A stretch of 64,000 nucleotides of DNA from positions 186,001-250,000 of the forward strand of contig JACRBM010000040.1 of assembly GCA_016219275.1 (NCBI GenBank), written 5' to 3'. The stretch comes from Chloroflexota bacterium (lineage in GTDB: Bacteria > Chloroflexota > Anaerolineae > UBA4142). Below the pieces are notes generated by a model. It worked only from the letters and a program-made list of their open reading frames with translations. It was not told where the DNA came from and made no database searches. Position numbers and translations under genes: made by a program. Of this stretch, positions 31,420 through 38,353 are shown in pieces (the stretch's first letter is position 1; every line of letters begins with the position of its first letter).

Positions 31420-32484
31420 ATGAATGGACTCATTTCACGTTACCGCATTTATCTACCCATCACACCTAGCACTCCCCCGCTTTCGCTCGGCGAAGGCGAC
31501 ACGCCGCTCGTCCACGCGCCCGCCATTTCGCGCGAGACCGGCGCGGATGTGTGGCTGAAACTCGAAGGATGCAATCCGACCGGCTCGTTCAAAGATCGCG
31601 GAATGGTTGTCGCGATTGCGAAAGCAGTCGAAGAAAAATCGCGCGCGGTCATCTGCGCTTCGACCGGCAACACGTCCGCGAGCGCGGCGGCGTACGCGGC
31701 GCGCGCCGGGCTGACGTGCGCGGTTGTCATTCCGTCCGGCAAAATCGCACTCGGCAAACTGTCGCAAGCGATCATTCATCACGCGCGCGTCCTGCCCATC
31801 GAAGGCAACTTTGACGTCGCGCTCAACCTCGTGCGCGAACTCGCGGAGCAAGGATCAACCCCTGGCGGGGCAAGTGTCACACTCGTCAACTCGATCAATC
31901 CATATCGCATCGAAGGGCAAAAGACCGGTGCATTTGAAATCGTGGACGCACTCGGTGATGCGCCGGATATTCTCGCGCTGCCGGTCGGCAATGCCGGCAA
32001 CATCACCGCGTACTGGCGCGGGTTCAACGAATATCATCGCGCGGGGAAATCGAAACTGCCCAAGATGTTTGGCTTTCAAGCCGCGGGCGCCGCGCCCATC
32101 GTCAACGGCGCGCCGGTTGAAAACCCGCAAACGATTGCGACCGCGATTCGCATCGGCAACCCAGCATCATGGCGCGGCGCGACGAATGCGCGCGATGAAT
32201 CCGGCGGACTGATCGAAGCCGTCACCGATGAAGAAATTCTCGCGGCGTACCGGTTTCTCGCCGAGCGCGAAGGCGTGTTCTGCGAGCCAGCGTCTGCCGC
32301 CGGCGTCGCCGGAATTATGAAACTCAAACGCGCGAACCCGCGAAGCGTGCCGCAAGGCGCACGCATCGTTTGCATCTTAACCGGCAATGGTCTCAAAGAC
32401 CCAGACAATGCCATCGCGCAAGCGAGCATTCCGCCAGCATTGCCGGCGACGATGGATGCGCTAACAAAGGCATTGGATTTATGA
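31420..32484 (+). CDS. thrC: Threonine synthase
   Basis: PLP enzyme converting O-phosphohomoserine to threonine. 354 residues from ATG 31420 (AAGGAAC upstream). Visible: [10 protein letters not shown], the PLP lysine in [27 protein letters not shown], and [14 protein letters not shown] for the phosphate cup. Length and motifs match the short bacterial form. thrB follows after a hairpin repeat. A truncated copy of its 5' end lies 950 bases upstream. Confidence 0.96.
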   Translation: MNGLISRYRIYLPITPSTPPLSLGEGDTPLVHAPAISRETGADVWLKLEGCNPTGSFKDRGMVVAIAKAVEEKSRAVICASTGNTSASAAAYAARAGLTCAVVIPSGKIALGKLSQAIIHHARVLPIEGNFDVALNLVRELAEQGSTPGGASVTLVNSINPYRIEGQKTGAFEIVDALGDAPDILALPVGNAGNITAYWRGFNEYHRAGKSKLPKMFGFQAAGAAPIVNGAPVENPQTIATAIRIGNPASWRGATNARDESGGLIEAVTDEEILAAYRFLAEREGVFCEPASAAGVAGIMKLKRANPRSVPQGARIVCILTGNGLKDPDNAIAQASIPPALPATMDALTKALDL

Positions 32485-32563
32485 TTTTCGATTTGCGATT
32501 TGCGATTTATGCGAATCGGAAAATTTCAATCGAAAATCGGCAATCGAAAATCAAAAATCAAAA
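32482..32563. repeat. Iterated-word hairpin (GATTTGC / CGAAAATC)
   Basis: Left words GATTTTCGATTTGCGATTTGCGATTT; right words CGAAAATCGGCAATCGAAAATC. It abuts thrC and thrB directly, leaving thrB without a normal ribosome site in view. Confidence 0.8.
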
Positions 32564-33457
32564 ATGAAACTTCGCATTCGCGTACCTGCTACCTCTGCTA
32601 ACCTTGGACCTGGGTTCGATTGTATTGGCATCGCGCTCGATTGGTGGAACACCGTCGAGGTTGAAACGCTCGCGCGTGGGCTGGAGATTATCTGTCCAGA
32701 TAATTTGCCGCGCGATAAAAGTAACGCGGTCATTCAAGGCATGATCGAAGGATTCAAACTCGCCGGGCGCAAACTGCCGCCGGTGCGCGTCAAGATGAAT
32801 GCCGAAGTGCCGATTGCGAGCGGACTGGGTTCGAGTTCTGCCGCGCTCGTGAGCGGCATTCTCGCCGCGAACGCGTTGATGGGCGATTGCTTTTCGCGCG
32901 CACAATTACTTTCACTCGCGACGCATATCGAAGGACATCCGGACAATGTGACGCCCGCACTGCTCGGCGGCTTGGTCGTCGCCGTACAAGAGGGCAAACT
33001 CGTCCACGCGGTTCGCATTGACGTGCCGCGCGATTTGCGCGCCGTCATCTTCGTGCCGAATTATCCGGTGCTGACTAAAAAATCGCGCGGCATTTTGCCG
33101 ACGCGCATTCCGCGCGGCGACGCGATTTATAACGCGGGACGCACCGCACTCTGGATCACCGCGCTGTACGAGCGGCGCTGGGACTGGCTCAACCTCGCGA
33201 CGCGCGACAAACTGCATCAACCGTACCGCGTCCAGTTGGTGCACGGCATGAACGAGTTGTGCGACGCGGCGCGCCAAGCCGGCGCGCGCGGCGTCGCGCT
33301 CAGCGGCGCGGGACCGAGCATCATCGCGTTCACCGACCACGCCGACGACGAAATCGCCGCGGCGATGGAACGCGTCGCCAAGCGAATGAAGATCGAAGGC
33401 AAATCCCATCTCGTCGGCATCAGCAAAAAAGGCGCGCGCCTCACGCGATTGAAATAA
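32564..33457 (+). CDS. thrB: Homoserine kinase
   Basis: GHMP-family kinase making O-phosphohomoserine for ThrC. 297 residues: KLRIRVPATSANLGPGFDCIGIAL at the start, the ATP loop PIASGLGSSSAALVSG, and the C-terminal ALSGAGPSIIAFTDH. The start is set by homology because the hairpin repeat runs up to the ATG. Together with lysC, asd and thrC this covers the threonine pathway except homoserine dehydrogenase, which is not in the window. Confidence 0.95.
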   Translation: MKLRIRVPATSANLGPGFDCIGIALDWWNTVEVETLARGLEIICPDNLPRDKSNAVIQGMIEGFKLAGRKLPPVRVKMNAEVPIASGLGSSSAALVSGILAANALMGDCFSRAQLLSLATHIEGHPDNVTPALLGGLVVAVQEGKLVHAVRIDVPRDLRAVIFVPNYPVLTKKSRGILPTRIPRGDAIYNAGRTALWITALYERRWDWLNLATRDKLHQPYRVQLVHGMNELCDAARQAGARGVALSGAGPSIIAFTDHADDEIAAAMERVAKRMKIEGKSHLVGISKKGARLTRLK

Positions 33458-33480
33458 TCCCGACCTCGACCCCACCCTAA

Positions 33481-33506
33481 CCCTCCCCCGCTTTCGCCGG
33501 GGAGGG
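33481..33506 (+). terminator. C-rich hairpin after thrB
   Basis: CCCTCCCC pairs with GGGGAGGG around CGCTTTCGCC, followed by AATTT. It belongs to the CCCTAACCCTCCCC repeat type, seen also inside the composite repeat at 40675. Confidence 0.6.
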
Positions 33507-33617
33507 AATTTCATCTTACGTAACCCGACTTGATGGATTCGCGCGATTGTGTTAAGATGGGCGCATCGAGAAAAGAGAGTGCCTTTCTCGGATCGTGAAT
33601 GTTCAGGAGGAGTTTCG

Positions 33618-34484
33618 ATGAAGATTTCTCGCTTCATTCTTATAATGTCCGTGCTCATCGGATTGACGCTCGCGGTGACGCCACGCGCCGCCGCCGCGAG
33701 TCCTGGTTTCGTCGTCGTGCGGTGGGGCGATACGCTCGCCGCGATCGCCGCGCGGAGCGGCACGTCATTGGCTGCGCTGATGCGCGCGAATGCAATTCCC
33801 AACGCGAACATCGTTTACGCCGGTCAAAAACTCGTCATCCCCGCCGGTTCTTTTTCGCCCGCGCCTGCCAATCCTGCGCCGACCGGCAGCGTTTATACAG
33901 TCGTCGGCGGCGACACGCTCGGCACCATCGCCGCGCGTCATGGCACAACAATCAGCTCGTTGATGCAAGCGAACGGCTTGACGAATCAAAACTTTATCTA
34001 CACGGGTCAACGCTTGAACGTGCCAGGACGCAACGCCCCGGCTTCCGCGACGCAACCCGCGCCAGCCCCCGCGCCCGCACCGCTGCCCATCGTGGGCGCC
34101 TCGCCGGCGCCACCCACAACCGGCAAATGGATTGACGTGAACATCAGCAAGCAAACGATCACCGCGTATCAAGGCAGCGCGCCACTCAAAGCGGTCCTCG
34201 TTTCGACCGGCGTCGCGTGGCACCCCACCCCGGCGGGACGCTTTGCGGTCTACACCAAAATCAAATCGCAAACGATGAGCGGCGGGTACGGCGCCGATTC
34301 GTACTATTTGCCTGGCGTGCCCTGGGTGATGTACTTTACCGGCGCGTACGCGATTCACGGCACGTACTGGCATCGCAATTTCGGTCAGCCGATGAGTCAC
34401 GGTTGCGTCAACCTCACGATTGACGACGCGAAATGGTTCTTCGACTGGGCGGAGATCGGCACGCCGGTCATGTCACATCTCTGA
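33618..34484 (+). CDS. Exported L,D-transpeptidase with two LysM domains
   Basis: 288 residues from ATG 33618 (AGGAGG upstream). A signal peptide (FILIMSVLIGLTLAVTPRAAA) is followed by two LysM domains (VVRWGDTLAAIAARSGTS, YTVVGGDTLGTIAARHGTT), a Pro/Ala linker and a YkuD domain. The catalytic motif HGTYWHRNFGQPMSHGCVNL has the His and Cys. It forms 3-3 cross-links in peptidoglycan. The LysM-YkuD arrangement indicates a real cell wall in this organism. Confidence 0.93.
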   Translation: MKISRFILIMSVLIGLTLAVTPRAAAASPGFVVVRWGDTLAAIAARSGTSLAALMRANAIPNANIVYAGQKLVIPAGSFSPAPANPAPTGSVYTVVGGDTLGTIAARHGTTISSLMQANGLTNQNFIYTGQRLNVPGRNAPASATQPAPAPAPAPLPIVGASPAPPTTGKWIDVNISKQTITAYQGSAPLKAVLVSTGVAWHPTPAGRFAVYTKIKSQTMSGGYGADSYYLPGVPWVMYFTGAYAIHGTYWHRNFGQPMSHGCVNLTIDDAKWFFDWAEIGTPVMSHL

Positions 34485-34498
34485 GCCGTTGTGAAAGC

Positions 34499-34915
34499 AT
34501 GATCGTCGCAGTCATTGATGGGATGGGCGGCGGCATCGGCGTTCAAATCGTCACCCAGTTGCGCCAAGAATTACCGGAGATCGAAATCCTCGCGTTGGGC
34601 GCGAACGCCGTCGCCACCGATCGCATGATGCAAGCCAAGGCGAGTCGCGGCGCGAGCGGCGAGAACGCGATTCGCGTGTCGGTCGGCGCGGCAGATTTTA
34701 TCGTCGCGCCCATCGGCGTCATCGTACCGAATTCGATGATGGGCGAGATCACGCCGGAAATTGCGCAAGCGGTCGCGGGTGCGCGTGCGCGCAAGTTGCT
34801 GTTGCCGGTCAATCAATCGCATTTCGAAATCATCGGCATCGAAAGCAAACCACTCGCCAAACAAATCGGCGCGGCAATCGCGATCATCAAAGAATCGCTC
34901 GCCCCGCGCGTTTGA
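34499..34915 (+). CDS. DUF3842 family protein
   Basis: 138 residues from ATG 34499: MIVAVIDGMGGGIGVQIVTQL, a nucleotide-binding-like Gly-rich loop, then LALGANAVATDRMMQAKASRGASGENAI and VAPIGVIVPNSMMGEITPE. These are the constant parts of DUF3842, which has no assigned function. The neighbouring larE-larB-larC operon raises the question of a role in that cofactor pathway. Its stop codon overlaps the -35 box of the RNA promoter downstream. Confidence 0.8.
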   Translation: MIVAVIDGMGGGIGVQIVTQLRQELPEIEILALGANAVATDRMMQAKASRGASGENAIRVSVGAADFIVAPIGVIVPNSMMGEITPEIAQAVAGARARKLLLPVNQSHFEIIGIESKPLAKQIGAAIAIIKESLAPRV

Positions 34916-34940
34916 CTTTTTTGCGCGCGCCGTGTATAGT
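34912..34940 (+). promoter_or_regulatory. Promoter for the RNA upstream of larE
   Basis: TTGACT (34912-34917) and TATAGT (34935-34940) with a 17-base spacer. The same two hexamers with the same spacing occur at 38209 before the molybdenum enzyme leader. Confidence 0.85.
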
Positions 34941-34945
34941 CTGCC

Positions 34946-35118
34946 CCGCTGATATGAAATCAGTTCGTGCAATCTGAAGATTGCCGACTCTGGATGCGCC
35001 GCCGCGCGCAGCGCGTTTTCTGATTGTCCGTTCTCGCGAAACAATTGAATACGGGTGATGTACAAGCCATGAAGGTGATTTCCGACTCGAAGTCGGAGCG
35101 TCCCTCAATGGCTTTTTT
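34946..35118 (+). ncRNA. Candidate structured RNA or riboswitch upstream of larE
   Basis: The transcript from the promoter at 34912 would begin near 34946 and end at a terminator with stem AAGCCAT/ATGGCTT (35064-35070 with 35108-35114), an inner hairpin CCGACT/AGTCGG, and six T residues. Further local hairpins: CTGATatgaaATCAG and CAATCtgaaGATTG. No open reading frame with a ribosome site is seen. It matches no class I recognise (not T-box, TPP, cobalamin, SAM, fluoride or c-di-GMP). It could be a small RNA or a terminating leader for the lar operon. Confidence 0.55.
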
Positions 35119-35139
35119 GTTTTCCCGTTCTACTCAGGT

Positions 35140-35244
35140 TGTCATTGCGAGGAGTGCAGTTTGCAACGAAGCAATCCCCAAGTAACTTTTTAGGCAAACA
35201 ATATTGGGGATTACTTCGCAACCGCTTCGCGGCTCGCAATGACA
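35140..35244. repeat. TGTCATTGCGAGGAG palindromic repeat, copy 1
   Basis: TGTCATTGCGAGGAGTGCAG at the left and CTCGCAATGACA at the right, with inner complements AGCAATCCCC/GGGGATTACTTCG. A second copy lies at 40675. This sequence type is common as an intergenic element in diverse bacteria. Confidence 0.85.
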
Positions 35245-35277
35245 GACTGTGTTGAACTGATAAAATCTGGAGGTCTG

Positions 35278-36090
35278 ATGAACGATAAGCTTGAACAATT
35301 GCAAGATCTACTGCGCGCGATGGAATCCGTCGTCGTCGCGTATTCGGGCGGCGTGGACAGCACGCTCGTGCTCAAGGTCGCGCATGACGTACTGGGAGAT
35401 GCCGCGCTCGCCGTCACCGCCGACTCGCCGAGTTTGCCGCGTGATGATTTGCGTCAAGCGCAAGCCATCGCCGCGCAAATCGGCGCGCGCCATCTCTGCA
35501 TTCCGATTTCCGAAATGAGCGACGCGCGCTACCTGAACAATCCGCCCGACCGTTGTTACTTTTGCAAAACCCACACGTACGACGCACTCGCCGCGCTAGC
35601 AGAACGCGAAGGATTTCGCGTCGTCGTGGACGGCAACAACGCCGACGACGCGCACGACGTACGACCAGGACGTCGCGCGGCGCAGGAGCGCGGCATTCGC
35701 AGTCCGCTCCAAGAAGTCGGCTTGACCAAAGCGGAAATTCGCGAACTCGCGCGCACATACGGATTGCCGAACTGGGACAAGCCCGCCGCCGCGTGCCTCT
35801 CGTCGCGCATTCCGTACGGCACGCGCATCACACTCGAATCCTTGTCCCAGGTCGAGCGCGCCGAGGCGTACTTAAGCGCGTTGAATCTCGGTCAAGTGCG
35901 CGTGCGTCATCTCGGCGATGCGGCGCGCATCGAGGTCGCGCCGGAGGCGATGGCGCGCGTGCGCGATCAGCGCGCCGCGATTGTCGCGCAGTTGAACGCA
36001 CTCGGTTTTAGCGAGGTGATGCTCAACCTGGACGGTTATCGGATGGGCAGTCTCAACGGCAACGCCGCGCCGCGGGTGGAACGATTATGA
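35278..36090 (+). CDS. larE: LarE, sulfur-donating synthase of the nickel-pincer cofactor
   Basis: LarE adenylates and sulfurates the pyridinium bis-carboxylate precursor in an ATP-dependent manner. 270 residues from ATG 35278 (GGAGG upstream). VVVAYSGGVDSTLVLKVA is the PP-loop; DRCYFCKTHTYDAL follows. AACLSSRIPYGTRI holds the cysteine that corresponds to the sacrificial Cys176 of Lactobacillus plantarum LarE. The stop overlaps larB (ATGA). Confidence 0.94.
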   Translation: MNDKLEQLQDLLRAMESVVVAYSGGVDSTLVLKVAHDVLGDAALAVTADSPSLPRDDLRQAQAIAAQIGARHLCIPISEMSDARYLNNPPDRCYFCKTHTYDALAALAEREGFRVVVDGNNADDAHDVRPGRRAAQERGIRSPLQEVGLTKAEIRELARTYGLPNWDKPAAACLSSRIPYGTRITLESLSQVERAEAYLSALNLGQVRVRHLGDAARIEVAPEAMARVRDQRAAIVAQLNALGFSEVMLNLDGYRMGSLNGNAAPRVERL

Positions 36091-36857
36091 ATGCCGATTC
36101 GTTGCGCGAGGTTCTCGAACAAGTGCGTGAAGGCGAACGCTCGGTTGACGACGCGTTCGCGCGACTCAAGGATTTGCCGTACCAAGACCTGGGTTTCGCG
36201 CGGCTCGATCATCATCGCGCGTTGCGCCAGGGTTTTCCCGAAGTCGTTTTTTGCGAGGGCAAGCGCACCGAACACACCGTCGCGATCCTGCAACAGTTAG
36301 CGCGCGAGCACGCGAACGGACTCGTGATGGGCACGCGCGTGACGCCCGAAACGTTTCGCGCGATTGCGGCGGTCTTGCCGCACGCGCGATATTTTCCCGA
36401 CGCGCGCATCGTCACACTCGGCGCGTTGCCCGAACCCAGGAACGCCGACGCGATGATTCTGGTCGCGTGCGCCGGAACCGCCGACTTGCCCATCGCGGAA
36501 GAAGCCGCGCTCACCGCGCAAGCGATGGGTAGCCGCATCGTCAAACTGTACGATGTCGGTGTCGCCGGGATCCATCGCTTGCTCGACGCGCGCGACAAAC
36601 TGAGTGAAGCGAACGTGATTATCGTCGTCGCGGGGATGGACGGCGCGTTGCCCGCCGTCATCGGCGGACTGGTCGCGTGCCCGGTGATCGCGTTGCCGAC
36701 GAGCATCGGCTACGGCACCGGCTTGGGCGGCGTCGCGGCATTGATGACGATGCTGAACGCGTGCGCGCCCGGCATCGCGGTCGTCAACATTGACAACGGA
36801 TTTGGCGCGGGCTACCTCGCGCACCTGATCAATTCTCGAACACGGAAAACCGCATGA
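36087..36857 (+). CDS. larB: LarB, nicotinate adenine dinucleotide carboxylase/hydrolase
   Basis: LarB carboxylates the pyridine ring of NaAD and hydrolyses it, the first step of nickel-pincer cofactor synthesis. 256 residues; the C-terminal half (VAGMDGALPAVIGGLVACPVIALPTSIGYG) resembles PurE-type carboxylases as expected. DLGFARLDHHRALRQGFPEVVFCEGK is the typical N-terminal region. Both ends overlap neighbouring genes by 4 bases, so translation of larE-larB-larC is coupled. Confidence 0.95.
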   Translation: MNADSLREVLEQVREGERSVDDAFARLKDLPYQDLGFARLDHHRALRQGFPEVVFCEGKRTEHTVAILQQLAREHANGLVMGTRVTPETFRAIAAVLPHARYFPDARIVTLGALPEPRNADAMILVACAGTADLPIAEEAALTAQAMGSRIVKLYDVGVAGIHRLLDARDKLSEANVIIVVAGMDGALPAVIGGLVACPVIALPTSIGYGTGLGGVAALMTMLNACAPGIAVVNIDNGFGAGYLAHLINSRTRKTA

Positions 36858-38032
36858 TGAAAAATGACACGATTTATTTTGATCTGATCGGCGGGGCGAG
36901 CGGCAATATGATTCTCGCCGCGCTGCTCGACGCCGGGCTGGAACTCGACGCGCTGCGCGAAGCGCTCGCCGGACTGGCGCTCCCAGGTTGGTCGTTTGAA
37001 ACCCAGCGCGTCACCCGGCGCGGCATCGCGGCGACCTGGCTCGATGTGCGCGTGAACGATGAAACGACCGAACGCCATCTCCGCGATTTGCTCGACGTGA
37101 TTGCCGCGAGTCGTTTGCCGGCGGACGCGCAAACCACGTGCGCGCGCATCCTCACGCGACTCGGTAAAGTCGAAGCGCAAATTCACGATCAACCACTCGA
37201 CCGGGTTCATCTTCACGAGATCGGCGGACTCGATACGATTGTGGATGTCGTCGGGAGTGTGATGGGTTTGCGTTTGCTCGGCGTCGCGCGCGTCGTCGTT
37301 TCGCCGTTTCCGCTCGCGCGCGGACGCGTCACGATGGCGCACGGCAGTTTCCCGCTTCCCGCGCCGGCGACGCTCGCGCTCGTGCAAGGCGCGCCGATTG
37401 TCGGCGTAGACGGCGAACGCGAAACCGTGACACCGACCGCCGCCGCGATTCTCACGACGCTCGCGCACGCGTACGGCGCGCTGCCGCGCATAACCCTGCA
37501 CGCGATCGGTTACGGCGCAGGCACGCGCGATGATCCCACACCGAACGTGTTGCGCGTGATGCTTGGCGCGCGCGAACCCGATGGCGCGGTGATGGAATCC
37601 ATCGTCGAATTGGAAACGAACATTGACGACATGAATCCGCAAACGTACGATTTCGTGATGGCGCGTTTGTTTGAAGCGGGCGCGCTCGACGTGACACTGA
37701 CGCCGATGCAAATGAAAAAGAATCGTCCAGGCACCTGGCTGCGCGTGTTCGCGCCACTCGAACGCGCCGCCGATCTGCGCGCGATCATTCTGAACGAGAC
37801 GACGACGTTGGGCGTGCGCGAACAAATCGTCCAACGCCACACACTCGCGCGCGAAATCATCTCGGTCGCCACCGAATTCGGCGCGGTCCAAGCCAAACTC
37901 GCGCGCCGACCGAACGGCGCGCAAACGGTGACGCCCGAGTACGACGATTGTGCGCGCATCGCGCGCGAACAGCGCGTACCACTCCAAACGATTTTCGATG
38001 CGGTCAAGCGGCGCACACACGACCTGACTTAG
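36854..38032 (+). CDS. larC: LarC, nickel insertion protein
   Basis: LarC inserts nickel into the pincer nucleotide in a CTP-dependent step. 392 residues in one uninterrupted frame, unlike L. plantarum where a programmed frameshift joins larC1 and larC2. YFDLIGGASGNMILAALLDAGL is the family start, HLHEIGGLDTIVDVVG the histidine-rich region, and IVELETNIDDMNPQTYDFVMARLFEAGALDV the C-terminal domain. No lactate racemase (larA) gene is in the window. Confidence 0.95.
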   Translation: MMKNDTIYFDLIGGASGNMILAALLDAGLELDALREALAGLALPGWSFETQRVTRRGIAATWLDVRVNDETTERHLRDLLDVIAASRLPADAQTTCARILTRLGKVEAQIHDQPLDRVHLHEIGGLDTIVDVVGSVMGLRLLGVARVVVSPFPLARGRVTMAHGSFPLPAPATLALVQGAPIVGVDGERETVTPTAAAILTTLAHAYGALPRITLHAIGYGAGTRDDPTPNVLRVMLGAREPDGAVMESIVELETNIDDMNPQTYDFVMARLFEAGALDVTLTPMQMKKNRPGTWLRVFAPLERAADLRAIILNETTTLGVREQIVQRHTLAREIISVATEFGAVQAKLARRPNGAQTVTPEYDDCARIAREQRVPLQTIFDAVKRRTHDLT

Positions 38033-38046
38033 CCGCCATTTGTTTG

Positions 38047-38117
38047 GGACGCGGACCGCTTCGCGCGCGGATGAACGCGGACTTTTTATCCGCGTTTATC
38101 CGCGTTATTATTCGCGT
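38047..38117. repeat. GGACGCGGA / TCCGCGTT hairpin repeat
   Basis: Left words GGACGCGGACC and GCGGATGAACGCGGA, right words TCCGCGTTTATCCGCGTTATTATTCGCG. Related elements are at 55001 and 62126. Confidence 0.75.
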
Positions 38118-38208
38118 TATTTGATTTCGGCTGGTCAGAGTTGGCTTGTAATAAACAAAGTTTTGATGAATAATAAAATAATCAAATAGATAATCATTTG
38201 AAAATTGC

Positions 38209-38237
38209 TTGACTTTATAACCAATGTGGGATATAGT
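38209..38237 (+). promoter_or_regulatory. Promoter of the selenium/molybdenum oxidoreductase operon
   Basis: TTGACT (38209-38214), 17-base spacer, TATAGT (38232-38237), in an AT-rich stretch. The transcript would start near 38244 and run into a leader with a strong terminator before the first gene. Confidence 0.82.
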
Positions 38238-38293
38238 GATAGTGAAGGAAAGCACGAGTAAAGTCGCTCGTCCATCTTTTTGCAGGTACTGTA

Positions 38294-38329
38294 TGCCTCT
38301 CTCGACCCCGTTCGAGAGGGGCATTTTTT
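38294..38329 (+). terminator. Leader terminator (attenuator) before the molybdopterin oxidoreductase
   Basis: TGCCTCTCTCGA pairs with TCGAGAGGGGCA (12 pairs, one G-T) around CCCCGT, followed by six T residues. The coding start is only 25 bases further on. The upstream 50-base leader has a hairpin ACGAG/CTCGT. This arrangement means the operon is read only when termination is prevented; the signal is unknown. Confidence 0.8.
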
Positions 38330-38353
38330 ATGCATCGCGTTGGAAAGGTGTTT

